From: Deltaproteobacteria bacterium
GTDB lineage: Bacteria; Desulfobacterota; Desulfobulbia; Desulfobulbales; SURF-16
Direction of reading: 5' to 3'
Assembly: GCA_016219175.1 (NCBI GenBank)
Contig: JACRCD010000006.1
Location: forward strand, 1-64,000
Length of the DNA: 64,000 nt
This document shows positions 17,619 through 26,996 of the stretch, piece after piece. Under the pieces are notes generated by a model. It did not search any database. It was given only the letters and a program-made list of their open reading frames with translations, and was not told the origin of the DNA. The position numbers and the translations under genes were made by a program. Every line of letters starts with the position of its first letter. Positions within the stretch are counted from its first letter, which is position 1.

Positions 17619-19115
17619 ATGGCCGGAAATGAACAGCAAGTCCAGCCGGGAGCCGCGCAGGCCACCGAAGTGAAGGAAGAGAAAAGCCTCCTGGACCAGA
17701 TAATCGAGGACGGGCGCCTGGCCCGGGAGGAAAGCCAGAAGTCGTGGGCAAAAGACGTCATCGGCGAGTTTGTCTCCCAGATCATGGAGGGGGCCATAAC
17801 GGTTTCCAAGAATACGGAGGCCATGATCAACGCTCGCATCAGCGAGATAGATAAACTGATTTCAAGGCAGCTCAACGAGGTGATGCATCACGAGGATTTT
17901 CAGAAGCTGGAGGGCTCCTGGCGCGGGCTCGCCTATCTGGTGAACCAGAGTGAGACGGGCGAGAAGCTGAAGCTCAGGGTCATGAACGTGTCCAAGAAGG
18001 ATCTGCTCAAGGACATGGAAAAGGCCTCTGAATTCGACCAGTCCGCCCTGTTCAAGAAGATTTATGAAGAGGAGTTCGGCATGTTCGGCGGCGCGGCCTA
18101 TGGCGCTTTGATCGGCGACTACGAATTCAGCAACCATCCCCAGGATCTCGCCCTGCTGGAAAAAGTTTCCCAGGTGGCGGCCGCGGCCCATGCCCCTTTT
18201 CTTTCGGCGGCGGCCCCGGAACTGTTTAATTTTGACAGCTATACCGAACTGGGCGAACCGAGGGATCTGGCCAAGATCTTCCAGAGCGTGGAATACGCCA
18301 AGTGGAAATCCTTCCGCGAGTCCGAGGATTCCCGCTATGTTGCCCTGGCCATGCCCCATATTCTCATGCGTCTGCCCTATGGCCGGGCCAATGTGCCGGT
18401 GGAGTCGTTTGATTTCGAGGAGCAGGTGGACGGCACGGATCACAAGAAATATCTGTGGGGCAACGCCGCCTGGGCGCTCGGCACACGGCTGACCGAGGCC
18501 TTTGCCAAGTATCACTGGTGCGCGGCCATTCGCGGCGTGGAAGGCGGCGGTCTGGTACAGGGTCTGCCCGTGCATACCTTCAAGACCGATGAGGGGGATG
18601 TGGCGCTCAAGTGTCCAACGGAGATAGCCATTACCGACAGACGCGAAAAAGAGCTGGCGGATCTGGGTTTTGTGCCGCTGGTGCATTGCAAGGGCACCGA
18701 CTATGCCGCCTTTTTCAGCACCCAGTCCTGCTGCAAGGCGAAAACCTATGACACCGACGCGGCCAACGCCAATGCCCGGCTGTCGTCGCAGATCCAGTAT
18801 ATTCTCGCCGTATCCCGTTTCGCCCATTATCTGAAATCCATGATGCGCGACAAGATCGGCAGTTTTATGACCCGCAAGAATGCCGAGGATTTTCTCAACC
18901 GCTGGATCAATAACTATGTTCTGCTGGATGACAATGCCAGCCAGGAGATGAAGGCGAAATTTCCCCTGCGGGAAGCCCGTATTGATGTGAGCGAGGTGCC
19001 GGGCAAGCCGGGTGTGTACCGGGCGGTAAGTTTTCTGAAGCCTCATTTTCAGTTGGACGAGCTGACCGTTTCCCTGCGTCTCGTAGCCGAGCTGCCGCCG
19101 CCGGCCAAGGGGTAG
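17619..19115 (+). CDS. tssC: TssC, large contractile-sheath subunit
   Basis: The 498-residue length and sequence match TssC/VipB: INARISEIDKLISRQLNEVM, EGSWRGLAYLVNQSETGEKL, the LIGDYEFSNHPQDLALLEKV segment, and the C-terminal PHFQLDELTVSLRLVAELP. It builds the sheath with TssB; contraction drives the Hcp tube outward and ClpV dismantles the sheath. A near-ideal ribosome-binding site (AAAGGAGGTAGCATAG) precedes the ATG. Confidence 0.97.
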   Translation: MAGNEQQVQPGAAQATEVKEEKSLLDQIIEDGRLAREESQKSWAKDVIGEFVSQIMEGAITVSKNTEAMINARISEIDKLISRQLNEVMHHEDFQKLEGSWRGLAYLVNQSETGEKLKLRVMNVSKKDLLKDMEKASEFDQSALFKKIYEEEFGMFGGAAYGALIGDYEFSNHPQDLALLEKVSQVAAAAHAPFLSAAAPELFNFDSYTELGEPRDLAKIFQSVEYAKWKSFRESEDSRYVALAMPHILMRLPYGRANVPVESFDFEEQVDGTDHKKYLWGNAAWALGTRLTEAFAKYHWCAAIRGVEGGGLVQGLPVHTFKTDEGDVALKCPTEIAITDRREKELADLGFVPLVHCKGTDYAAFFSTQSCCKAKTYDTDAANANARLSSQIQYILAVSRFAHYLKSMMRDKIGSFMTRKNAEDFLNRWINNYVLLDDNASQEMKAKFPLREARIDVSEVPGKPGVYRAVSFLKPHFQLDELTVSLRLVAELPPPAKG

Positions 19116-19121
19116 TGGCGA

Positions 19122-19169
19122 GCGTTCAAGCGATTAACCGTTTGAGCGCTGAAGCGATAGATCGTTGCA
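19122..19169. repeat. Degenerate 8-bp tandem array (6 units)
   Basis: Read in steps of eight: gcgttcaa, gcgattaa, ccgtttga, gcgctgaa, gcgataga, tcgttgca. The consensus is close to gcgtTtAA. It lies in the tssC-hcp spacer. Related arrays occur at 43247-43286, 47565-47604 and, inverted, 57913-57940. Confidence 0.65.
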
Positions 19170-19271
19170 ATATTTTTGACACAACTGATGAAGAACGGTT
19201 TCAACGTTGCTCTTGTCTAAATGCGTAACGATGGAACTAATCGATCAAATTAACAAAAAGGAGAAAAAACT

Positions 19272-19760
19272 ATGCCGGCTGACATGTTTATCAACATCAA
19301 GGATATTAAAGGTGAAAGTACGGACGACAAACATAAGGAATGGATTGAGGTGCTTTCCTATAACTGGGGCGTCTCCCAGATGGCCTCCGGTTCCCAGAGT
19401 ACCGCCGGCGGCGGCAGCACCCAGCGGGCCGATTTCCAGGATCTCAGCATTGTCAAGGCGCTGGACAGCGCCTCGCCGCTTCTTTTCAAGGCCTGCGCCT
19501 CGGGCCAGCATATTGGCGAGGTAAAGCTTGAGCTGTGCCGCGCCGGAGGGGATAAGCTGCTGTACATGGAGTACAAGCTGACCAATGTCATCATCAGCTC
19601 GGTTTCCGTCGGCGGCGGCGGCGGAGATGTGCCCTCCGAGTCCGTTACCTTCAACTACGGCAAGATCGAGCAGACGTACACCAAGCAGAAACGCGCGGAT
19701 GGCAAGGGCGGCGGTAATGTTCCGGCCGGCTGGGATCTTGAGGCGAACAAGCTTGTCTAG
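19272..19760 (+). CDS. hcp: Hcp (TssD), T6SS inner-tube protein
   Basis: The 162-residue protein matches Hcp: MPADMFINIKDIKGESTDDK, HKEWIEVLSYNWGVSQ, SPLLFKACASGQHI and SESVTFNYGKIEQTYTKQ. Hexameric rings stack into the tube that is propelled out of the cell, and small effectors can ride in the lumen. The 156-bp spacer upstream could hold a separate promoter, as hcp is often transcribed strongly. The ribosome-binding site is AAAAAGGAGAAAAAACT. Confidence 0.97.
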   Translation: MPADMFINIKDIKGESTDDKHKEWIEVLSYNWGVSQMASGSQSTAGGGSTQRADFQDLSIVKALDSASPLLFKACASGQHIGEVKLELCRAGGDKLLYMEYKLTNVIISSVSVGGGGGDVPSESVTFNYGKIEQTYTKQKRADGKGGGNVPAGWDLEANKLV

Positions 19761-19778
19761 TCTGTCCGTGTCCCGCCG

Positions 19779-20249
19779 ATGAAAAGGGGCCAGGACGCCC
19801 AGGCGTCAATTCTGAACAGGCTCATGGACGACGAACCCGCTGTGTCCCATGAGCCTGAGCAGGAGTTTTTTTCCGGCGGACAGATCAAGGCGATTGTCGC
19901 CAGCGATCTTGAGAATCTTCTCAATACGCGGCGGAGCATTATCGAGCCTCCGGCCTCGCATACGGAAGTGAATAATTCCCTTTTTGTTTACGGGTTGCCG
20001 GATTTCACCAGCCGAAATCCGGCAAATTCCTCCGTCAGGGGACAGTTGCGCCTGGAGATTGAAAAAACCATAGCCCGTTTTGAGCCCCGCTTGAAGAATA
20101 TCACGGTGCATATTGATACTCCTTCCGGGACGGCAAGGACTCTTCGCTTTCGCATCACCGGCGTTCTCATGGTTGATTCCATTCACGAACCCGTGGCCTT
20201 TGACACGAATTTCGATTTGAACAGAAGTAAATATTCTATTTTAAAGTAG
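19779..20249 (+). CDS. tssE: TssE, gp25-like T6SS baseplate protein
   Basis: The 156-residue product belongs to the GPW/gp25 family. It contains IKAIVASDLENLLNTRRSI, VYGLPDFTSRNPANSS and LRLEIEKTIARFEPRLKNI. TssE is the wedge protein on which sheath assembly is initiated. It starts 18 bases after hcp and ends six bases before tssF. Confidence 0.95.
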   Translation: MKRGQDAQASILNRLMDDEPAVSHEPEQEFFSGGQIKAIVASDLENLLNTRRSIIEPPASHTEVNNSLFVYGLPDFTSRNPANSSVRGQLRLEIEKTIARFEPRLKNITVHIDTPSGTARTLRFRITGVLMVDSIHEPVAFDTNFDLNRSKYSILK

Positions 20250-20255
20250 ATATGA

Positions 20256-22061
20256 ATGGATGATTCACTGCTGAACTATTACGAACAGGAACTGAGCTAT
20301 GTCCGCCAGACGGGCGCTGAGTTTGCCCGCAAATATCCCAAGATCGCCGGACGGCTTCTTCTTGAACATGACAGATCGACGGATCCCCACACGGAAAGGT
20401 TGATCGAGGCCTTCGCCTTTATCAGCGGACGTATCCATAAGAAGATTGATGACGATTTTCCGGCCATCACGGAATCGCTGTTCAGTATCATTTATCCCCA
20501 TTACAACAATCCGATACCGTCGCTGACCATTGTCAGATTCGACCCTATCATGCAGAACATCACGGAAGTGGGCTATCTGCTTGAGCGGGGCACCAAGCTT
20601 TACTCAAAACCGGTCAACGGCACTCCCTGCCAGTTCACCACCTGCCATCCGGTGCAAATCTGGCCCGTGGAGGTGAAAGCCGCGGGTTTCAAGGACCCCA
20701 AGGTTCTCAAAAAAGGGGCTCAGCAGGCCATTCATATTCAGCTCAAGACAACAAGTAATATACCTCTTTCGGAACTCGGCTGGAAAAGTTTGCGTTTTTT
20801 TCTGCATGGCCAGCATGAACATGTCTTTTCCCTCTATGAGTTGCTGTTTAACAACGTCTGCCACGTTGAGTGCGAGGCTGCCACCAAGCAGGGACCCGTG
20901 CAGACCATATCGCTTGGGCCGTCCTCCCTCACCCCGGTTGGGTTTGAGGATGATGAAGGGGTATTGCCTTTTTCCAAGAGGTCATTTCCCGGCTACCGGC
21001 TGCTGTTTGAATACTTCAGCTTCCCGGAGAAATTTCTGTTTTTTGATCTGCAGGGGCTTGAGAAACTCAAAGGACTGAAAAACAGCGACACCCTGGACAT
21101 CTGGATCTATCTGAACAGGGTTGCCAAGTCCAACGTGGTGGTCAATGCGGAAACCTTCTGCCTCAATGCCGCGCCCGCCGTCAATCTTTTTTCCAAGACC
21201 GCCGAGCCGATCCGGGTGGAGCAACGCAAGACCGAATACCTGATCCTGCCGGATATCAGAAGGCAGGACGCCATGGAGATCTATAGCGTGGACCGGGTGA
21301 CGGCTTCAACCGGCGCCAGACAGGGACAGCAGTATGACTACCGTCCGTTTTACTCCATTCGCCACCATCTCAGGGAAGACGACGAGCAGAGCCGGCAGGC
21401 CTTCTGGCACATTCAACGCCGTCAATCCGAGAGAAAAGGGGACAAGGGCACGGATGTCTATCTCTCCTTTACGGACCTCGATTTTCAGGCCACCGATCCG
21501 GGGGTGGAGATATTGACCCTCCACACCACCTGCACCAACAGGGATCTGCCCTCCCGGCTCCCGTTAGGTTCCCCCAACGGGGACTTTGATCTTGAGGTGG
21601 CCGCGCCCCTGGCCAAGGTGGTTGGCATCCTGAAGGCGACTCCCGCACGCCGGCCTTCTCTCGGCGGAGCGCTGCACTGGCGCCTGATCTCTCATCTGTC
21701 GCTTAATTATCTGTCCATCGTCCAGGGCGGGGAGGAGGCGCTGCGCGAGATTCTCAGGCTGTACGATTTTGATAATTCGCCGGCAACCAGACAGCAGATC
21801 GACGGCATCAACCGCCTCACATCCCGCTATGTCACCAAGAGAATGGGAAGATCCCTGGGCCGGGGCGTGCAGGTCATGCTTGAATTCGACGAAGACAAGT
21901 ACGTCGGCACCGGGATTTTTCTCTTTGCCTCCATCCTGGAAAGATTTCTGGGCCAGTATGTTTCGGTCAATTCCTTCAGTCAGATGGTGGCCAGAACCAT
22001 TCAGAAAAAAGAGGTGTTGCGAGAATGGCCCCCGAGAAGCGGCAATCGAATTCTCCTTTAG
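20256..22061 (+). CDS. tssF: TssF, T6SS baseplate wedge protein
   Basis: The 601-residue product begins MDDSLLNYYEQELSYVRQTG, a TssF/ImpG hallmark. FARKYPKIAGRLLLEHDRST and ITESLFSIIYPHYNNPIPS follow. It pairs as two copies with one TssG to form the baseplate wedge. The 3' end overlaps tssG by 37 bases. Confidence 0.96.
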   Translation: MDDSLLNYYEQELSYVRQTGAEFARKYPKIAGRLLLEHDRSTDPHTERLIEAFAFISGRIHKKIDDDFPAITESLFSIIYPHYNNPIPSLTIVRFDPIMQNITEVGYLLERGTKLYSKPVNGTPCQFTTCHPVQIWPVEVKAAGFKDPKVLKKGAQQAIHIQLKTTSNIPLSELGWKSLRFFLHGQHEHVFSLYELLFNNVCHVECEAATKQGPVQTISLGPSSLTPVGFEDDEGVLPFSKRSFPGYRLLFEYFSFPEKFLFFDLQGLEKLKGLKNSDTLDIWIYLNRVAKSNVVVNAETFCLNAAPAVNLFSKTAEPIRVEQRKTEYLILPDIRRQDAMEIYSVDRVTASTGARQGQQYDYRPFYSIRHHLREDDEQSRQAFWHIQRRQSERKGDKGTDVYLSFTDLDFQATDPGVEILTLHTTCTNRDLPSRLPLGSPNGDFDLEVAAPLAKVVGILKATPARRPSLGGALHWRLISHLSLNYLSIVQGGEEALREILRLYDFDNSPATRQQIDGINRLTSRYVTKRMGRSLGRGVQVMLEFDEDKYVGTGIFLFASILERFLGQYVSVNSFSQMVARTIQKKEVLREWPPRSGNRILL

Positions 22062-23065
22062 CTGACCGGCTTTTTGAGGAATTTTACACCTTTTCCTTTT
22101 TCAAGGCCGTCGATCTGCTGGAAAGGCTTGCCCCTGAGAGCAAGCCCCTGGGCCAGACCCTGGACCCCCGGCAGGAGGCGGTTCGTTTCAAGGTAAGGCC
22201 AGGGCTCGCCTTCGCCCCCAGCGACATTGCCGGGCTGGAGCCCGGAGCGGAGGGGCAACCGGCCAGCATGGATGTGGCCTTCATGGGCTTGCTCGGGCCT
22301 TCCGGAGTGCTGCCCCACTGGTATAACGAGATGGCGGTTGAGCGCTGGCGCAAAAAGGATTTCAGTTTCACGTCCTTTCTCGACATCTTTCATCACCGCC
22401 TGGTCTCTCTTTTTTACCTGGCCTGGAAAAAGCATCAGTTCCCGGCGACCTACCTGCCCGGCGCTACCGATAAGTTGTCCGGCTATCTCCTGAGCCTGGC
22501 AGGGCTGGGCACCAAGGGACTCAGGGGCAGAATCGGGCTGCCCGAGGAATCGCTCTCTTTTTACAGCGGCCTGCTGTCACGGCAGATCCCGGCCGCCGTC
22601 TCCATCGAGTCGGCGGTTTCCTATTATGCCGGGACCACGGTCAAGGTTGATCAGTTTATCGAAAGGATGATTCCCCTAGCCCCCGAGGACCAGACCAGCA
22701 TCGGTCAGGCTAACGCCCAGCTGGGGTTGGACACCATATGCGGCAGTTTTATCTGGGACTGCCAGACAAAATTCAGGGTCAATCTCGGGCCGATGCATCT
22801 CAAGGAGTTTCTGCGTTTTCTGCCCACCGGTGATCTGCTCCGGCCGATTTTTTCCCTGGTGCGGTACATGGTGGGCATTGAGTATGAGTTTGAGGTTCGC
22901 ATCCTGCTGAGAAAGGAGGAGGTGCCGCCCTGCATACTGGGGGCGACGCTGCCGGCCGCACCGCGGCTGGGCTGGACCACCTGGAGCATGAGCCCGGGTT
23001 TTGTCCACCGGGAGGACCCTCACATTACCTTTGAGGAAGAGGGGATGGAGCTGAAAACTTGTTAA
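22025..23065 (+). CDS. tssG: TssG, T6SS baseplate wedge protein
   Basis: The 346-residue product has the TssG/ImpH pattern: LFEEFYTFSFFKAVDLLERL, then DVAFMGLLGPSGVLPHWYNE, FLDIFHHRLVSLFYLAW and a C-terminal RLGWTTWSM. It binds TssF and TssK in the wedge. It starts within the end of tssF, so the two are translationally coupled. After it comes a 304-bp spacer with repeats before tssH. Confidence 0.95.
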   Translation: MAPEKRQSNSPLADRLFEEFYTFSFFKAVDLLERLAPESKPLGQTLDPRQEAVRFKVRPGLAFAPSDIAGLEPGAEGQPASMDVAFMGLLGPSGVLPHWYNEMAVERWRKKDFSFTSFLDIFHHRLVSLFYLAWKKHQFPATYLPGATDKLSGYLLSLAGLGTKGLRGRIGLPEESLSFYSGLLSRQIPAAVSIESAVSYYAGTTVKVDQFIERMIPLAPEDQTSIGQANAQLGLDTICGSFIWDCQTKFRVNLGPMHLKEFLRFLPTGDLLRPIFSLVRYMVGIEYEFEVRILLRKEEVPPCILGATLPAAPRLGWTTWSMSPGFVHREDPHITFEEEGMELKTC

Positions 23066-23102
23066 GGGGATTAGAAATTACAAAAGTACCGTTTATCTGT
23101 GT

Positions 23103-23178
23103 CGTCATGCCAGCATGCTTTTAGCTGGCATCCACATTGAATAACCTGGATTCCGGCTTAAAACATGCCGGAATGACG
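23103..23178. repeat. Palindromic repeat element in the tssG-tssH spacer
   Basis: Two hairpins (atgccagc/gctggcat and ttccggc/gccggaa) are nested between inverted ends cgtcat and gaatgacg. This is the pattern of widely distributed proteobacterial extragenic palindromes of the 'ggattccggc...gccggaatgacg' type. It may stabilise the upstream mRNA or weaken readthrough into tssH. Confidence 0.65.
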
Positions 23179-23228
23179 GACGTTTTGAGACTTGATAAAC
23201 GGGATATTAACAATTGCCGAATCCCTAA

Positions 23229-23338
23229 GTTGATAATCCCGCATATTGATGAATGGACCGGTAGAAGGATGCGCAACGTCTGTTTGTTGCGCACGCGGTT
23301 GATGTACTCGTTGATTATCTGGCATATTGATGAATAGA
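23229..23338. promoter_or_regulatory. Direct repeats and hairpin upstream of tssH
   Basis: An imperfect direct repeat occurs at 23229-23257 (gttgataatcccgcatattg...) and 23310-23338 (gttgattatctggcatattg...), 81 bp apart. A perfect 8-bp stem (tgcgcaac/gttgcgca, 23270-23293) lies between them. The second repeat ends about 30 bases before the tssH start. It could be a paired operator or a repeat remnant. Confidence 0.35.
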
Positions 23339-23369
23339 TGGAGTTAATAATAAAACAGGAGTCGAGCCC

Positions 23370-26021
23370 ATGGCAATCACCAATCTCAAGTCACTCATCG
23401 CAAAATTGAACACAACCTGCCGCAAAAGCCTCGAATCGGCTGCCGGCCTCTGTCTGTCCCACACCCACTATGATGTGGAGCTGGAGCATTTTTTCATCAA
23501 GCTGCTGGATATGCAGGACACGGATTTACAGAAGATACTGCGCTATTTTGAAATCAACGAGTCGCATCTGATCGGCGATCTGATGCGGACCATCGAGCAG
23601 TTCAAGACCGGCAATTCCCGGACTCCTTCCCTTTCCCCGCGCATTCCGCAGATGATCCGGGAATCATGGCTGGTGGCCTCGGTGGATTTCCAGGCAAACT
23701 CCATCCGCAGCGGTCATATCCTCATCGCCCTGCTGTCAAATGGTGAGACGGCCCGGGAGCTTGCGTCAAGCTCAGCCCTGTTTAAGAAGATTTCCCTGGA
23801 GACATTGTCCGCCTCCCTGGCCGATCTGACGGCCGGCTCGGGCGAGGCCAACGAGGAGATGACCACCCAGGCGGCGCGATCCGCCGCGGGCGGCGGGGCT
23901 GCCATGCCGGCCGGGGCGGGCAAGGGCCAGGCCCTGGCCCAGTACACCATCAACCTGACGGACAAGGCGAAAAAAGGGGAGATCGATCCGGTGCTTGGCC
24001 GTGACGTGGAGATCCGCCAGATGGTGGATATCCTCATCCGCCGGAGGCAGAACAACCCCATTCTCACCGGTGAGGCAGGGGTGGGCAAGACCGCCGTGGT
24101 CGAAGGGTTCGCCCTGCGCATCGCCGAGGGCGATGTGCCCCCGCCGCTGCGGGGCGTCGCCATCCACACCCTTGATCTGGGGCTGCTGCAGGCCGGCGCC
24201 GGCATCAAGGGCGAGTTCGAGGAGCGGCTCAAGCAGGTTATCAACGAGGTCAAGGGGTCGCCGGTGCCGATTATTCTCTTTATTGACGAGGCCCACACCC
24301 TGATCGGCGCGGGCGGCTCGGCCGGGGCAGGCGATGCGGCCAATCTCCTTAAACCCGCCCTGGCCCGCGGCGAGCTGCGCACCATCGCCGCCACCACCTG
24401 GGCCGAATACAAGAAATACTTTGAAAAGGACGCGGCCCTGGCCCGCCGTTTTCAGGTGGTCAAGGTGGAGGAGCCGGACGAGGAAAAGGCCATGGTCATG
24501 ATGCGGGCCATCGCCCCCTTTGTCGAGAAGCACCACAAGGTCATGATCACCGACGAGGCCCTGCGCGATTCGGTCCGTCTTTCCCATCGCTATATTCCCG
24601 GCCGCCAGCTGCCGGACAAATCGGTGAGCGTGCTGGATACCGCCTGCGCCAGGGTGGCCATAGGCCTTACCACCAGCCCACCCGAGGTGGAGGCGGCAAC
24701 CCGGCGCATCGGCCAGATCGACCGGGAAAGCAAGATCCTTAACCGCGAGGTGCTGATGGGTCAGGACCATGAGGCGCGGCTGGCCGAGCTGGCCGAAGAC
24801 CGGCTGGTCACGGAAAAGAATCTTGCGGAGCTCGATACGAAATGGAAGGCGGAAATGGAGGTTGCCAGCCGCATTGTTGCGGCGCGCCACGAGATTCTCG
24901 ATCTGTACGACAAGGACCCGGTGGATCCCTCGCTTGGGCAAAAACGTGATGAACTTAAAAAGATGGAGGCGGAACTTGCCGTGGTTCAGGGCGGGGTGGG
25001 GCTGGTGCAGATCGCAGTCGACTCCGAGACGATTTCCTCGGTTATTTCCGGCTGGACCGGCATCCCCACCGGCCGCATGCTGACCGACGAGATCACCACC
25101 GTGTTGAATCTGGACAAACTGCTGGGCGAACGGGTCATCGGCCAGGATCATGGGCTTTGGGCCATGGCCCAGACCATCCAGACCGCCCATGCCGGCATCG
25201 AGGATCCCTCCAAACCCACCGGCGTTTTCATGCTGGTCGGACCGAGCGGGGTGGGCAAGACGGAAACGGCCCTGGCCCTGGCCGATCTTCTCTACGGCGG
25301 AGAGGAGAACATCATCACCATCAACATGTCCGAGTACCAGGAGGCCCATACCGTCTCCAGCCTGAAGGGGTCGCCTCCCGGCTACGTGGGCTACGGCGAG
25401 GGCGGCGTGCTCACCGAGGCGGTGCGGCGCAAACCCTACAGCGTTGTGCTGCTGGACGAGGTGGAAAAGGCCCACAACGACGTCATGGAGCTTTTTTACC
25501 AGGTCTTTGACAAGGGCATGCTGGAGGACGGCGAGGGCCGCCGCATTGATTTCAAGAACACCCTGATCATCCTCACCTCAAACATCGGCACCGACACCAT
25601 CATGAAGGTCTGCGCCGACGATGAGACCAAACCGGCGGCCGACGCCCTGGCCGAGACCCTGCGGCCCGAGCTGCAGAATCACTTCAAGCCGGCCTTTCTC
25701 GGCCGTCTGAAGGTGATTCCCTATTTCCCCATCACCGACGCCAATCTGCGCAAGATTGTCCGGCTTAAACTCAACAAGGTCGGCAAAAGGATGCTGGAAA
25801 ACCGCAATACCGTCTTTACCTATGGCGATGACGTGGTTGAGGCCATTGCCGGCCGCTGCACCGAGGTGGACAGCGGTGCGAGAAATATCGACCATATTCT
25901 CTCCCATACCCTGCTGCCCGAGATGAGCAAGGAGCTGCTTTCCAGAATGGCAAACGCTGAGCAGATCGCTGGGGTGACGGTGACGGTGGGAGGCGATGGT
26001 TTTGTCTATGATATTAAATAA
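23370..26021 (+). CDS. tssH: TssH (ClpV), AAA+ ATPase that recycles the T6SS sheath
   Basis: The 883-residue product is a class I Clp ATPase of the ClpV type. It has an N-terminal double-Clp domain (about 1-150). The first AAA+ module has Walker A GEAGVGKT and Walker B IILFIDEAHT. A coiled-coil middle region follows. The second AAA+ module has Walker A GPSGVGKT, the substrate-pore GSPPGYVGYGEGG segment and Walker B VVLLDEVEKAH. ClpV unfolds contracted TssB/TssC for reuse. All nucleotide-binding motifs look intact. AGGAG precedes the ATG. Confidence 0.97.
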   Translation: MAITNLKSLIAKLNTTCRKSLESAAGLCLSHTHYDVELEHFFIKLLDMQDTDLQKILRYFEINESHLIGDLMRTIEQFKTGNSRTPSLSPRIPQMIRESWLVASVDFQANSIRSGHILIALLSNGETARELASSSALFKKISLETLSASLADLTAGSGEANEEMTTQAARSAAGGGAAMPAGAGKGQALAQYTINLTDKAKKGEIDPVLGRDVEIRQMVDILIRRRQNNPILTGEAGVGKTAVVEGFALRIAEGDVPPPLRGVAIHTLDLGLLQAGAGIKGEFEERLKQVINEVKGSPVPIILFIDEAHTLIGAGGSAGAGDAANLLKPALARGELRTIAATTWAEYKKYFEKDAALARRFQVVKVEEPDEEKAMVMMRAIAPFVEKHHKVMITDEALRDSVRLSHRYIPGRQLPDKSVSVLDTACARVAIGLTTSPPEVEAATRRIGQIDRESKILNREVLMGQDHEARLAELAEDRLVTEKNLAELDTKWKAEMEVASRIVAARHEILDLYDKDPVDPSLGQKRDELKKMEAELAVVQGGVGLVQIAVDSETISSVISGWTGIPTGRMLTDEITTVLNLDKLLGERVIGQDHGLWAMAQTIQTAHAGIEDPSKPTGVFMLVGPSGVGKTETALALADLLYGGEENIITINMSEYQEAHTVSSLKGSPPGYVGYGEGGVLTEAVRRKPYSVVLLDEVEKAHNDVMELFYQVFDKGMLEDGEGRRIDFKNTLIILTSNIGTDTIMKVCADDETKPAADALAETLRPELQNHFKPAFLGRLKVIPYFPITDANLRKIVRLKLNKVGKRMLENRNTVFTYGDDVVEAIAGRCTEVDSGARNIDHILSHTLLPEMSKELLSRMANAEQIAGVTVTVGGDGFVYDIK

Positions 26022-26066
26022 TTGACGAGACACATTGCATTATCAATTAATGAGAGAGGCAGCGGT

Positions 26067-26921
26067 ATGGCAACATTACATGAAAGCGCGACCATTACTT
26101 ATTTTGCCGGCAAATGCAAAAAGATATGGGATGACTGGAACAACGGACAGGCCGGAGAGCGGGTGCAAAAGCGGAAGAGCGCCATCAAAAATAATCTTCT
26201 GCTCTTGATGAACCGCATCGGCATCAAACCCCTGGAAATAACCTTTATCAATCAGCCCGGGGTTGCCGGTCAGTTCGGCTGGGGCGACTGGGAAATTGAA
26301 ATAGGCCCGGCCGAGCTGGTCAAGCACGACATCGCCTGCGAAAAGTTTGTTGATCTGTGCGTCACCTTTTACCACGAGACCCGGCACGCGGAACAGTTTA
26401 CCCGCATGGCCCAAGGCGTCCGGCTCGCCAGGCTGCGGATTCCCGGACTGAAGAAGCTGCCGGTTTTCGGTAAGGCCCATGTCATTGCCAAGGCCATGGG
26501 CATGAATTATGCCGCCACCAACTATGCCGCCAATCACCGGAATGACTATATCGTTTTTGCCGCCACCCCGCGCCAGTCGCACTGCACCATCGGCAGCGCC
26601 AAGGGCTGGGACAACTGGGACCCCACGGTGGATGACTGGCTGCAACGCACTTACAACAGAAATAAATCGACCTTCAGTGAGATTGGACAGAGCGATGATG
26701 TGAACGATCTGCCCAATATCGGCGGGCAGTACGCCCAAGGCGGCGGCACCATGGACATCGTCGGCGGCAGGCGGGGCGCCATCGAGCAGCAGTACTACTT
26801 CCGGGCCGAGGACGAAAAGGATGCCTATGCCATCGAAAAACTGTTCACCGCCGCGCTGGCCAACCAGTTCGTCAATTACCAGGCCAGAAAGGGCTGGAAA
26901 CGCACTGACCCCCGCTGGTGA
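26067..26921 (+). CDS. HExxH protein next to clpV, candidate T6SS effector
   Basis: I chose ATG 26067, which has GAGAGAGG upstream; a TTG at 26022 also opens the frame but has no such site. The 284-residue product contains a zinc-metallopeptidase motif, HETRH at residues 103-107, in the context FYHETRHAEQF. No signal peptide or membrane helix is seen, as expected for cargo delivered by T6SS. It sits 45 bases after tssH at the end of the cluster. No small gene with the look of an immunity gene follows before 27510. I recognise no specific family. The alternatives are an accessory T6SS factor or a peptidase unrelated to secretion. Confidence 0.6.
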   Translation: MATLHESATITYFAGKCKKIWDDWNNGQAGERVQKRKSAIKNNLLLLMNRIGIKPLEITFINQPGVAGQFGWGDWEIEIGPAELVKHDIACEKFVDLCVTFYHETRHAEQFTRMAQGVRLARLRIPGLKKLPVFGKAHVIAKAMGMNYAATNYAANHRNDYIVFAATPRQSHCTIGSAKGWDNWDPTVDDWLQRTYNRNKSTFSEIGQSDDVNDLPNIGGQYAQGGGTMDIVGGRRGAIEQQYYFRAEDEKDAYAIEKLFTAALANQFVNYQARKGWKRTDPRW

Positions 26922-26996
26922 GAGGGGTGCTCGAAATTGCCTGAGAAATACTATTATTTCTCGATTGAAGACAAGGCATAAAATTGTTTTTCCTTG

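Noticed and set aside
19176-19204. TTGACA upstream of hcp as a promoter
   Set aside because: No acceptable -10 sequence at 16-18 bases from it.
23772-25475. 567-codon minus-strand frame within tssH
   Set aside because: Lies entirely opposite the strongly conserved AAA+ domains; composition typical of antisense reading.
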